Source of the DNA: CAYUQT01 sp964596165
Lineage (GTDB): Bacteria; Planctomycetota; Phycisphaerae; UBA1845; JAFGLZ01
Length of the DNA: 64,000 bases
Direction: 5' to 3'
NCBI GenBank assembly: GCA_964596165.1
Contig: CAZQTW010000001.1
Span: forward strand, 1-64,000
The notes below the pieces were generated by a model. It was not told where the DNA came from and did not search any database. It was given only the letters and a program-made list of their open reading frames with translations. Positions 44,482 through 52,945 of this stretch are shown here, piece after piece. The translations under genes and the position numbers were made by a program. The stretch's first letter is position 1. Each line of letters begins with the position of its first letter.

Positions 44482-45177
44482 CTACAACAGTCCGCTCAGT
44501 TCTCGCAGGCCCGTGAGCTCATGGCAGTAAAACGGCTCCGCATACGCCACCCCAACCCGATCGCCGAAATAGCGGTCGCGATTCCGGATCATCTCGGGAA
44601 CGGCTCCGGACTGGTCGCCGCGACCCAAGTAAAACTGCGACTGATAGGATGCCAACGCGGCCATCTTCCTCTCATGAAATCCGCTCACGTCAAGGACAAA
44701 CCGCGGCTCGGCGTGCAGCCGTAGGTGGGTGCAATAGTAGTAAAAGAGACGCTCCGGATGCCACGGCTCGCCCGGAATATCGGTCTGCGTCAGCTTCGCG
44801 TCGAATCGGGCGTCCTCAATGATGCGAGTGGCTGCAACGTGATCGGGATGCGCGTCGGGCAGGATCGGCGCAAAAACCCACCGAGGTCGCAACCGGCGGA
44901 TGGCGGCCGCAACCCGGTACCGAGACGCCAGGTCGTGAGTGATCTGGCGGTTAAGCAGACCGAGCTGGTGGCGAAGGTGAGGAGGCAGTCCCAGTGACTG
45001 GCTGGCTTGCGCAGTCTCCGCCGCTCGGACTTCGGGCGAACCGAACGGCGTCGGCTCACCGTTAGTCAAATCGACGATCGCCACCTCCAGCCCCCCCGCC
45101 AACAGCTTGGCGACGGTTGCCCCCATCCCCAGTTCAGCGTCGTCCGGATGAGGCGCGAAAACCACGATTTCCGCCAT
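44482..45177 (-). CDS. PIG-L family deacetylase, BshB1-like
   Basis: A zinc-dependent N-acetyl-sugar deacetylase of 231 residues. Zinc motif APHPDDAELGMG at the N-terminus and HPDHVAATRI further on. DLTNGEPTPFGSPEVRAAE is very like the bacillithiol-pathway enzyme BshB1, which deacetylates GlcNAc-malate, though LPS or other sugar deacetylation cannot be excluded because bshA and bshC are not in the window. GAGGA lies 9 nt before the ATG at 45177. It probably leads the glcDEF operon. Confidence 0.88.
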   Translation of the reverse strand: MAEIVVFAPHPDDAELGMGATVAKLLAGGLEVAIVDLTNGEPTPFGSPEVRAAETAQASQSLGLPPHLRHQLGLLNRQITHDLASRYRVAAAIRRLRPRWVFAPILPDAHPDHVAATRIIEDARFDAKLTQTDIPGEPWHPERLFYYYCTHLRLHAEPRFVLDVSGFHERKMAALASYQSQFYLGRGDQSGAVPEMIRNRDRYFGDRVGVAYAEPFYCHELTGLRELSGLL

Positions 45178-45252
45178 GTTGCTTGTCCTCACTGACCCGG
45201 ACCCAATCGGTCATCAGACATACCACCAATCGGACCGGCCCGTCGCCGGCTC

Positions 45253-45307
45253 ATTATAGATGCCCGCGGAAGCCCGGAAAACGCTAGACTATGAAAAGCC
45301 GTATAAT
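45253..45307. promoter_or_regulatory. Divergent TATAAT elements between the deacetylase and epimerase genes
   Basis: A perfect TATAAT faces each way: minus strand 45258-45253 towards the deacetylase (a weak TTTTCC sits 17 nt upstream), and plus strand 45302-45307 towards the TIGR01777 gene, whose message would then have an untranslated leader of only about 11 nt. The -35 boxes are poor. Confidence 0.4.
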
Positions 45308-45324
45308 GCCGCCGGAGGCTTTTC

Positions 45325-46236
45325 ATGCACATCGGCCTCACGGGAGCCACGGGACTGATCGGCCGACGACTGATACCCGCCCTCCGCGCTCGGGGTGATG
45401 AGATCCATGTATTGACGCGGTCGTCAACCGTTCATGAATTACACCCCTCCGTCAACGTCGTCAGGGGCGATCCGACCCTTCCGGGCGATTGGCAGCAGGT
45501 CTTCGCCGCGTGCGATGCCATCGTCAACCTGGCGGGCGAAAACCTGTTCGCCCGTCGATGGAACCCCGAGCACAAACTGCGGATCCGCGATAGTCGCGTG
45601 CTGGCCACACGAAACGTCGTTGAGGCCGTCCGGCGGTCTCAAGGCCGATGCAAGACACTTATCAACGCCTCCGCCATCGGATACTACGGCCCACGCGCAG
45701 ACGAAATCCTTGATGAGACCGGCGAATCGGGCGGCGATTTCCTCGCCGAAGTCTGCGTGACCTGGGAGCGGGAGGCCGTCGAGGCGGAAAGACACGGGGC
45801 AAGGGTCGTCCGCATACGAACCGGCGTTGTCTTGGACCCGGCAGGCGGGGCACTGGCTCAGATGCTGCCGGCCTTTCGCCGTTTTGCCGGAGGGCCCGTC
45901 GGGACCGGCGACCAGTGGTTCAGTTGGATTCACCCGGCGGATTGGGTCGGCATCCTCTGCCTCACTTTGGACGATGCAGGGCTCTCGGGCCCGGTGAATG
46001 CCGCGTCTCCCAACCCCGTTACCAACCGCGAGTTCGCCGCCACTCTGGGAAGGGTCTTGAACAGGCCCGCGATCTTGCGGGTGCCCGCCGTCGCCCTACG
46101 AATCGCGATCGGCGAGGCCGCCGGCGTGATTCTGGCCGGCCAGCGGATACAACCGCGTGTGGCTGTCGAACGGGGTTATCAGTTTCGTTTCCCGGATGTC
46201 GAACAAGCCCTGCGCGACCTACTGACCGGTCACTGA
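45325..46236 (+). CDS. TIGR01777-family NAD(P)-binding epimerase
   Basis: A 303-residue SDR-type protein related to E. coli YfcH and chloroplast cell-division protein GC1/SulA-like epimerases. It opens with the nucleotide-binding GATGLIGRRL, has VNLAGENLFARRW (a TIGR01777 signature), the catalytic-type ASAIGYYG (Tyr in YxxxY-like position) and GGALAQMLPAFR. The C-terminal DUF1731-like part ends NREFAATLGRVLNRPA...RVAVERGYQFRFPDVE. The exact reaction is unknown. GGAGG lies 6 nt before the ATG. Confidence 0.88.
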   Translation: MHIGLTGATGLIGRRLIPALRARGDEIHVLTRSSTVHELHPSVNVVRGDPTLPGDWQQVFAACDAIVNLAGENLFARRWNPEHKLRIRDSRVLATRNVVEAVRRSQGRCKTLINASAIGYYGPRADEILDETGESGGDFLAEVCVTWEREAVEAERHGARVVRIRTGVVLDPAGGALAQMLPAFRRFAGGPVGTGDQWFSWIHPADWVGILCLTLDDAGLSGPVNAASPNPVTNREFAATLGRVLNRPAILRVPAVALRIAIGEAAGVILAGQRIQPRVAVERGYQFRFPDVEQALRDLLTGH

Positions 46237-46258
46237 GCCGGCGACACACACCTGCGGC

Positions 46259-47278
46259 TCAGGTGTTTCTCCGGACCACACCAAGACCCGGCCGCTCGCT
46301 CAGGGTCAACCGTCCCCCGGCACCGCCGATCCCCTCGAATGGGTCTTGGTCGAGCAGTAAGTGTCCGTCCAGGTCAATCCAATCCACCAGCGACGCCAAC
46401 TGCGCCGCCTGCGCAATCCCGACCGAACTCTCGATCATGCAGCCGATCATCACCTTCAGACCGCACCCTCTCGCCAGGTGGATCATGCGCACCGCCTCCC
46501 GAATCCCGCCGCACTTGCACATCTTGATGTTGATGCCGTCGACGCTCTCGCGGAGAGGAAGGACATCCGCAGGCCGGACGCAACTCTCATCCGCCACGAT
46601 CGGCGCCACCCCCAGTTTCCGCAACCCACGAAGCCCCTCCGTATCGCCCGGCGGAATGGGCTGCTCGATCAATTCCAAGTCATACCGCGCAAGTTGACGA
46701 ATGCGCTCACCGGCATCCGGAGTCGTCCAGCCCGCATTGGCGTCGACTCTCAGAACCTTGTCCGGCGCCGCTCGACGCACCGCCGAGAGGATCTCCTCGT
46801 CGCGATCGGTTCCGACCTTAACCTTGAGGATCGGGAACGACGCCGCCTCAACCGTCTTGGCCTCAATAACCTCCGGTTGATCGATCCCGATGGTGATCGA
46901 CGTGATCGGAATCGTCCCCGCATCGAGACCCAGCAGTCGCCACACGGGTACGCCCAGTCGTTTGCCGACCCAATCATGGAGCGCCGCGTCCACGGCCGAC
47001 ACAGCCGCCCGCTGATCGTCATACCGTTCCAAGCAGCGGTTCAGTATGGTCTCAATCTGGAAGGGATCCTTGCCCAGCACGCCGGCCATGCCTTCCAGTG
47101 CCGCCTCGGATGATTCCACCGTCTGACAGTAATACCGGGTCGGCACGGCCTCGCCGATGCCCACAATCCCCTCGTGCTCCAGCTCCACCAGCACCGTCTG
47201 CTTGGTCGAAACGCTCGAACGCGAGATGGTGAAGGGGTGCCGGAGAACCAAGTCCTGTCGATGCCATGTAAGTCTCAT
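46259..47278 (-). CDS. Dipeptide epimerase (L-Ala-D/L-Glu epimerase-like, enolase superfamily)
   Basis: Muconate-lactonizing subgroup enzyme of about 340 residues. The acid/base lysines and metal acids are all present: KVKVG (KxK), DANAGW, LIEQP, ADESC, and INIKMCKCGG, with DLDGHLLLDQDP closing the barrel, which is the DxD signature of dipeptide epimerases. It probably racemises dipeptides from peptidoglycan turnover. The start is ATG at 47278, or GTG two codons earlier. It follows the TMTC-like gene by about 36 nt on the same strand. Confidence 0.88.
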   Translation of the reverse strand: MRLTWHRQDLVLRHPFTISRSSVSTKQTVLVELEHEGIVGIGEAVPTRYYCQTVESSEAALEGMAGVLGKDPFQIETILNRCLERYDDQRAAVSAVDAALHDWVGKRLGVPVWRLLGLDAGTIPITSITIGIDQPEVIEAKTVEAASFPILKVKVGTDRDEEILSAVRRAAPDKVLRVDANAGWTTPDAGERIRQLARYDLELIEQPIPPGDTEGLRGLRKLGVAPIVADESCVRPADVLPLRESVDGINIKMCKCGGIREAVRMIHLARGCGLKVMIGCMIESSVGIAQAAQLASLVDWIDLDGHLLLDQDPFEGIGGAGGRLTLSERPGLGVVRRNT

Positions 47279-47314
47279 TGTCACCCCGTCTCGCTCGATT
47301 TCGGGCTTCGTCCG

Positions 47315-49489
47315 CTACTTCACACCGCTCCGACTGACGCTCGTTGTGGCACCCTCCGGCTTCGAGGACGCACCGGCATCCGAGTCCCCCGCCGACTGGC
47401 TTGAAGCCGGCTGACTGCCCGACAACGGAAACCGTGTTCGTAGCGCGTCGAATTGTCGATGAAGCTCGCTCTGAATCTCTCCGTGTTCCCGCTTCATTTT
47501 CTCCAACGCCGACAGTTTTAGGGTATCCCGACGCACACCTTTCATCTCCTCCGTCCGGTCGTCCAAGACCCCCGCCGCTTGGTTCAGGTAAAGTTGAGCT
47601 TCCCGCAATCGTCCTTGGCGAGCCCCGATTCGTGCCGCGGCCAGAAGAATTGAGGCGTCCTCCGGATCGAGGTTCACGGCCTCCTGAATCAGCATCCAAG
47701 CCTCACTGCGATCACACAACGGACCTGCCCTCGGGTCGGCCTTCACCTCGGCCTGGCCCTGTTTGGCGCTTGCGAGGCGCGGAGTGATCTGGGTTATCTT
47801 GTCGAAGCAAGACAAGGCGTCGGCAAATTGCCCCATCTCCATCCTTGCACGACCCATCATGTACAACGGCGCTACAAGGTGCTCGCTCCGCGAAGCCGTC
47901 GTGGAGACAAGAGGCTCCAGCACGCCGACCACGTCCTCCCACCGCTCCAAGTGAAAATAGCATGCCGCCAGCTTCGTCCTCGCCAGATAGTATGAGCTGA
48001 CGATCTCGATCGCTTTGCGAAGATGCTTCATCCCCTCATCGAGTCGACCATGACTCGCATACCATGCGCCGATATTGTACTGGCACCGTGCCGATGCCGG
48101 CTGTTTCGCCAGACCGTCACGGAATAGGGCTTCGTCCGTTCGCCAAACCCGGTTCCTCTGGGTGGCCAGAACAACATAAGCCACCCACACAGCCGCAACG
48201 GCAGCCACCCACGGGATTGACAGCGCCCGGTAGGTCTTCGATCCCCGACGCCACAGCCGAGACGCCACCGCTGGAACCACAAGACCCCAGATCATCGCGA
48301 CGCCCACGGAAGGCAGGTACATCAACCGCTCGGCGAAGGTCGTCCCGATCAGGACCAGCACATTGGCCGCGGGAGCGTAGCTGATCAGGAACCAGCCGAT
48401 CGCCGCCGCCATCGTCTTCCGTCGGCGGAGAGAAACCCCTGCACACACGATCGACCCCGCCAGACACGCCAGCCCCCAAGCCACCGGAACACTCAGCGAA
48501 CGTGCCACCGGAATGGCCTGCGGACTGTAATCGCACGAAAGCGGATAGCCCGTGATCAACAAATGGATGTACTTTCCGAACAGAACCAGTCCGGTCAACA
48601 GACGGGGCAGCCAGGACTCGTAGGCGAGGGGATTGTCCACCATGGGGAACGTTACCCCCTCGCCCAATACCATGCCCAAGGCCCATCGGCGCATCGTCAT
48701 GACGACAATGACTGCGGCGAGCAGCCCCGTGTACCTCCAAAGGAAGCGGCTCGTAAGATAAGACTCCCACCCCCGTTCTCGCCGCTCAGCGGGCACGCAT
48801 AAGCGTCGCCACACGTCAAACGCAACAACGAGCCCCACCACAACGATTGCACTCTCCTTGCTGAGCATCCCCGCCCATGCAAGCGCAACAACCCCGACAT
48901 AACGCCACGTCAACCCGCGCCCCCCCCGCGCGGCATCGCCGACGTAGAGGACCATCGCCAGTACAACGGCCAGTCCGCCCAGCAACTCCGACCGTCCGAC
49001 AATGGGGACAACCGCTTCCACGTGGATCGGATGCACGGCGTAAACCGCTCCGGCCACCACCGCCGATCGGAAGTCGCCGAAGAGCAACGTCATGAGCCGA
49101 TAGAGGGATATGCACACGAGGGCATGCAGCGCGAGATTGACCGCACGGTAACCCGGCGCGCTCAGCCCCGTGACGGCGTGGTTCAGCGCAAAGCTCAGAA
49201 GCGTGACCGGTCGATAAAGCGTACGCTTGGTCACCGTCCAATAGGGCCCGGCGAACAGGCTCCCGATTCGCGAAAGACGGTGACTCCGTTGATCGCCGAC
49301 GACCACCGCATGATCGTCGTAAACAAAGTCATTGGAAAGGCTGTTGGCGTAAACGCCGACGGCGACACACGCGAGGAATCCCACCGCGCACCAATCGCGC
49401 CGCGCCCACAAGTAACCCGAGGTCCAACGCTCCTGCATCGCCTGCATGCGCTCAACCATCCCTGTCCGTGGTGCGTCATGATAGAGCAT
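47315..49489 (-). CDS. TMTC-like GT-C glycosyltransferase with TPR repeats
   Basis: A 724-residue membrane protein. The N-terminal 420 residues have about ten hydrophobic helices with TMTC/PMT-like motifs: NDFVYDDHAVV (acidic pair in the first loop, the expected catalytic site of GT-C enzymes), LYRPVTLLSFALN, HPIHVEAVVPIVGRSELL and LSKESA. The rest is TPR-type helices (NIGAWYASHGRLDEGMKHLR and later repeats) with a charged tail. Eukaryotic TMTC proteins O-mannosylate cadherins; the bacterial acceptor is unknown. Start ATG at 49489. It leads an operon with the dipeptide epimerase. Confidence 0.85.
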   Translation of the reverse strand: MLYHDAPRTGMVERMQAMQERWTSGYLWARRDWCAVGFLACVAVGVYANSLSNDFVYDDHAVVVGDQRSHRLSRIGSLFAGPYWTVTKRTLYRPVTLLSFALNHAVTGLSAPGYRAVNLALHALVCISLYRLMTLLFGDFRSAVVAGAVYAVHPIHVEAVVPIVGRSELLGGLAVVLAMVLYVGDAARGGRGLTWRYVGVVALAWAGMLSKESAIVVVGLVVAFDVWRRLCVPAERRERGWESYLTSRFLWRYTGLLAAVIVVMTMRRWALGMVLGEGVTFPMVDNPLAYESWLPRLLTGLVLFGKYIHLLITGYPLSCDYSPQAIPVARSLSVPVAWGLACLAGSIVCAGVSLRRRKTMAAAIGWFLISYAPAANVLVLIGTTFAERLMYLPSVGVAMIWGLVVPAVASRLWRRGSKTYRALSIPWVAAVAAVWVAYVVLATQRNRVWRTDEALFRDGLAKQPASARCQYNIGAWYASHGRLDEGMKHLRKAIEIVSSYYLARTKLAACYFHLERWEDVVGVLEPLVSTTASRSEHLVAPLYMMGRARMEMGQFADALSCFDKITQITPRLASAKQGQAEVKADPRAGPLCDRSEAWMLIQEAVNLDPEDASILLAAARIGARQGRLREAQLYLNQAAGVLDDRTEEMKGVRRDTLKLSALEKMKREHGEIQSELHRQFDALRTRFPLSGSQPASSQSAGDSDAGASSKPEGATTSVSRSGVK

Positions 49490-49579
49490 AGGCCTTTCCG
49501 TTCAAGCCGCACCCCGTCTTCGCCTCGAACCCCCGTGACAGCCTTTCGGCCGCCCCTACACGGCGGCTCATCGCCGCGA

Positions 49580-49585
49580 TATAAT
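49580..49585 (+). promoter_or_regulatory. -10 element of the second ABC operon
   Basis: A perfect TATAAT lies 15 nt before the ATG at 49601. With a normal start site the leader would be about 9 nt, with no ribosome binding site, so the message may be near-leaderless. The -35 is weak. Confidence 0.4.
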
Positions 49586-49600
49586 GGGTTCCTTTGTCGC

Positions 49601-50554
49601 ATGGAGTGTTGTGCCGCCTCGCGGGAGACCCGACGTATCGCCTTCGCCATCGAGACCGACAAACTGACCCGCTATTACAACGGCCGTTGCGCGGTTGACC
49701 AAGTCACGCTTCGCATACCCGAAGGGTGTGTCTATGGGCTGCTCGGACCCAACGGCTCCGGCAAGACCACGACCATCAAGATGATGCTCGGCTTGCTCAA
49801 ACCGACGCGCGGAACCGCACGCCTGCTGGGGCACGATTCCACGCGGCTGCCCCCCAAGCTGAGAGACCGCATCGGCTATGTGGCCGAGGGACACGAACTC
49901 TATCGCTCCGCGACCATTCGTGATCTGGCCGAATTCCAGAGTGCGTTCTTCTCCCGTTGGAACGGTCGATCGTTCAAACAGATGCTCGATCACTTCCGGC
50001 TGCTGCCGAAGCAACGAATTCGCCAGCTCTCGAACGGCCAGCGGGCCCAGGTCAGCCTGGCACTTACCCTGGCATGCGAGCCCGATCTCCTCATCATGGA
50101 CGACCCCACGCTGGGCGTCGATCCCGTCATCCGACGACGCTTCCTCGAATCGATGATTCAGCTCATCAGCCAGACCGGTCGAACCGTCCTCTTCAGCAGT
50201 CACGTGTTGGCCGATGTCGAACGGGTCGCCCAACGAATTGGCATCCTCACGTTCGGCGTTTTTCGAGTGGACTGCACGTTGACCGAGTTCAAACAGAAGC
50301 TCCGACGTATCCGTGTGGTCTTCGATTCCGCCGTCCCTCCTCTGCTCGATTTGCCCGGTTTGGTCTGGCTTCAACTCACCGGCCGTGAATGCATCCTGAC
50401 CATCGCGCACTATGACGGAACCCACGAAACCGCACTGCGGCAGCGCGGCGCCCGCGTCATCGAACCCTTGGAAAGCACGCTGGAGGACCTCTTCATCGAC
50501 TACAACAGCGGCGGGCCCACCCAATACGTCGCCCGAGCGGGGGTGTCTCGATGA
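49601..50554 (+). CDS. ABC transporter ATP-binding protein with D-D Walker B
   Basis: A 317-residue ABC-2-type ATPase. Walker A GPNGSGKTT at 49-57, signature LSNGQ at 143-147 and D-loop GVDP are normal, but the Walker B end reads LLIMDDPT (residues 163-170), with Asp168 replacing the catalytic Glu. Switch His is present in VLFSSHVL. The substitution usually slows hydrolysis. The C-terminal third is an ABC-2 regulatory domain. It overlaps the next membrane protein gene by 4 nt. Confidence 0.9.
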   Translation: MECCAASRETRRIAFAIETDKLTRYYNGRCAVDQVTLRIPEGCVYGLLGPNGSGKTTTIKMMLGLLKPTRGTARLLGHDSTRLPPKLRDRIGYVAEGHELYRSATIRDLAEFQSAFFSRWNGRSFKQMLDHFRLLPKQRIRQLSNGQRAQVSLALTLACEPDLLIMDDPTLGVDPVIRRRFLESMIQLISQTGRTVLFSSHVLADVERVAQRIGILTFGVFRVDCTLTEFKQKLRRIRVVFDSAVPPLLDLPGLVWLQLTGRECILTIAHYDGTHETALRQRGARVIEPLESTLEDLFIDYNSGGPTQYVARAGVSR

Positions 50555-51228
50555 CCTTGGCCATCATCAAGAAGGATTTCCGCGCCGGTTGGTTCTGGGT
50601 GGCCGGCGTCTCACTGCTGATGGTGGCCTACGTCACCCTCAACCTTTCCTCCTGGCCCGCGGAGTTCACGCTCGGTCGGATCGTCAGACCGTTCGCCATG
50701 ATCGGAATCGTGGAAACCGACACCCGCTTCCCACTGGTTCGCCTGTCCGATTGTGCATACCTCGCGATGGCGTTCGGGATCGGATTCGGCTTGTGGCATG
50801 CGCTACCCGAGGTCGGAGGCGCCTGCGGCTTCTTTCTCAGCCGTCCTTGCTCACGATCTCGCCTCGCACTGGGAAAGTTGCTGGCCGGAACGCTGATGTT
50901 CTGGATCCCCGGCCTCGCGGCCACCGCCCTCGCCGGTACATGGTGCGTCTATGCCTCCCTCTCGGCGCCCCTGGAACCCTGGATGCTCGCCGCTCCGCTC
51001 CTGGGTTGGTTGATCGGCTATCTCTTCTACCTCTCCGCTGTCGCGGCGGCCTGGCGGCCCGCCCGGTGGTATGGCGGTCGACTGCTCCCGATCTTCCTTC
51101 CCTTGCCGCTGGGGTTCCTGATGCTGGAGGTCGTCCCGACCATCGAAGCCGCGTGGTCGATTGGACTCCTCTACACCGCGCTCCTCTGGATCATCGACGT
51201 TTATCTCCTGATTCGGTGGGAGGGCTGA
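50551..51228 (+). CDS. ABC-2-like membrane subunit
   Basis: A 225-residue protein with about six hydrophobic helices and no catalytic motif, start overlapping the ATPase stop by 4 nt. FFLSRPCSRSRLALGKLLAG resembles the elbow of ABC-2 permeases (rP.sr..l..Kl.ag). It is taken as the membrane subunit for the preceding ATPase by position and topology. It is followed after 4 nt by the zinc-ribbon protein gene, so the three genes form one operon. Confidence 0.8.
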   Translation: MTLAIIKKDFRAGWFWVAGVSLLMVAYVTLNLSSWPAEFTLGRIVRPFAMIGIVETDTRFPLVRLSDCAYLAMAFGIGFGLWHALPEVGGACGFFLSRPCSRSRLALGKLLAGTLMFWIPGLAATALAGTWCVYASLSAPLEPWMLAAPLLGWLIGYLFYLSAVAAAWRPARWYGGRLLPIFLPLPLGFLMLEVVPTIEAAWSIGLLYTALLWIIDVYLLIRWEG

Positions 51229-51232
51229 TCTG

Positions 51233-52597
51233 ATGCGTCCGAGCCTTATCGGCCGATACGTTGGCGAGGTCCTCTTGGCAATGGTGCTCAGCCTCAGCAC
51301 GTGCTTGCTGATCGGCATGATCGCCCCGGTGGTCACCAGCCTGTTTTCCGGCGGGGTGGACATCTTTGGCCGGCGTATCGTCTTCGACCGCGAAGGCGTC
51401 CCTCGAGTCGAGGTTCGAGAGGTCACCTACTCGCATCGCGGACAATCCCGACAGGTCACCTGGTACGACCTCGACGGAAACCGAATCGCCGTCTATCCCG
51501 AGCATCAGGCCCCTCGGCTGGGATTCGGCGTAATCCTGGACCTTGATACCGTCCTCAAATCAAACTGGCGAGGCGGTCGCAGGAGCGACCTCACCGGCTG
51601 GCGTTTTCTGCCGCCGCCCGGTCTTGAGGTGGCGATGTGGCATAAGCTACCCTACCGAGGACTGCTGGTGGGTTACCTTTACCCCTATGGCCGCCTGATC
51701 GGCCACATCGGTCCCGACGGCCTCATCGAACCCGGCGGCGTCATCGGCCAACGATTTCGGAATCCCCGTTTCATTGCCTCGCCCGGACAGCTTGGCCAGA
51801 TCTGGGTCGACGTCGACAAGATCTACTCCATTGATTTGGAAAGAATGACGGTCCGAAAACTCTGGACCTCGCCCTTCGGTCCGATCCGCGCCCTCGGCTA
51901 CTACGGGCAAATGGGCATCATTCTGTGCGGAAATAAGATCCAGGTCATCGACTTCCAGAATTTCCTGCCCCGGATGCGCCTCGAAGGCGAGCTCCCGCCC
52001 GACCTGCGCCATCATGTCGCCTGGCAGGTCGCGTGGTGTAAGGACCGACTCATCATCGCCAACCTCGGCGAGCGGAGCATGACCGCATACTACCTCGACG
52101 CCAAAGGCCGGGTTCTCGACAGTAAGAAGATCGGCGATACGTCGATCAAGGGCATGTCCCGATTGAGAATGATCGCCCTGACCGTCGCCTCGTCCATCAC
52201 CACCCCTTGGGCCGGCATCAGCTTGCAATACGTGCTCAAGTACAAGTTCCCGGACGCCTTTCGGTTGGTTGAACAGTGGACGAATTGGCCCTATCAACAA
52301 CCGTTTCTTACCATCAGCCTCGTACTGACGGCCTTCTCCGTGTTCCTTACCTACCGGCACCTGCGCCTGCGGAGCACGACGTTCCAGATGGTCCTCGGGC
52401 TTCTAGGCACGCTGCTGTTGAGCTGGCCCGGCCACTTGGTCTGCCGAACGCTGTTCGATGTGGCCGCCCGAACCCCCTGTCCGGCCTGTGGGCGACCTCG
52501 GGCTGTCGACCGCCCCACCTGCCCTCACTGCCGGGCCCGATGGCCCGACCCGCCCCAAAAGGGATGCGAAATCCTGATCCCGCCCAAGCTCGCCTAG
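51233..52597 (+). CDS. Membrane protein with beta-rich middle and C-terminal zinc ribbon
   Basis: No family is recognised. The 454-residue protein has an N-terminal helix (EVLLAMVLSLSTCLLIGMIA), a large middle region of WD/propeller-like short strands (GQIWVDVDKIYSIDLERMTV and similar), two C-terminal helices (FLTISLVLTAFSVFLTY, VLGLLGTLLLSWPGHL), and a CPACG...CPHC zinc ribbon just before the end. It sits 4 nt after an ABC-2 membrane gene, so it is probably the third part of the same machine. The zinc ribbon would lie on the cytoplasmic side if both C-terminal helices span the membrane. Confidence 0.65.
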   Translation: MRPSLIGRYVGEVLLAMVLSLSTCLLIGMIAPVVTSLFSGGVDIFGRRIVFDREGVPRVEVREVTYSHRGQSRQVTWYDLDGNRIAVYPEHQAPRLGFGVILDLDTVLKSNWRGGRRSDLTGWRFLPPPGLEVAMWHKLPYRGLLVGYLYPYGRLIGHIGPDGLIEPGGVIGQRFRNPRFIASPGQLGQIWVDVDKIYSIDLERMTVRKLWTSPFGPIRALGYYGQMGIILCGNKIQVIDFQNFLPRMRLEGELPPDLRHHVAWQVAWCKDRLIIANLGERSMTAYYLDAKGRVLDSKKIGDTSIKGMSRLRMIALTVASSITTPWAGISLQYVLKYKFPDAFRLVEQWTNWPYQQPFLTISLVLTAFSVFLTYRHLRLRSTTFQMVLGLLGTLLLSWPGHLVCRTLFDVAARTPCPACGRPRAVDRPTCPHCRARWPDPPQKGCEILIPPKLA

Positions 52598-52623
52598 GCG
52601 TTCGAGCCGACTGCATCCGATCG

Positions 52624-52833
52624 GAGCCGCGTCGCGCAAGCGACCGGTCCCAATCCGAGCCGCGTCGCGCAAGCGACCNNNNNNNNNNNNNNNNNNNNNN
52701 NNNNNNNNNNNNNNNNNNNNNNNNNNNNNNNNNNNNNNNNNNNNNNNNNNNNNNNNNNNNNNNNNNNNNNNNNNNNNNGCGTCGCGCAAGCGACCGGTCC
52801 CAATCCGAGCCGCGTCGCGCAAGCGACCGGTCC
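52624..52833. repeat. 33-nt palindromic tandem array (type A), collapsed by an assembly gap
   Basis: A 33-nt unit (GAGCCGCGTCGCGCAAGCGA then CCGGTCCCAATCC) is seen as one full copy (52624-52656), a partial copy running into 100 Ns, a partial copy after the gap, and a final partial copy at 52807-52833. The core TCGCGCAAGCGA is an imperfect dyad. The unit length is a multiple of three, so all six frames stay open across it; these frames are not genes. The true copy number is hidden by the gap. Confidence 0.9.
52679..52778. other. Assembly gap (100 Ns) inside the type A array
   Basis: Exactly 100 N, the customary placeholder length, so the number gives no information on real size. It lies inside a tandem array, the likely reason assembly failed. 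Confidence 0.95.
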
Positions 52834-52945
52834 GCTCCACCGACAATGGCATAGAACCGCCGCGATGGAAAGACCGGGTCCGGGTGCTTGCGCACCACGG
52901 CTCTGTCATCAGCACCCCACCGGGTCGCCCCCATCTCTGGCCGTT

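Noticed and set aside
52276..52945. Open frames through the type A array (repeat-protein genes)
   Set aside because: The 33-nt unit is divisible by three, so every frame stays open; the frames also run through the N gap and overlap real genes.
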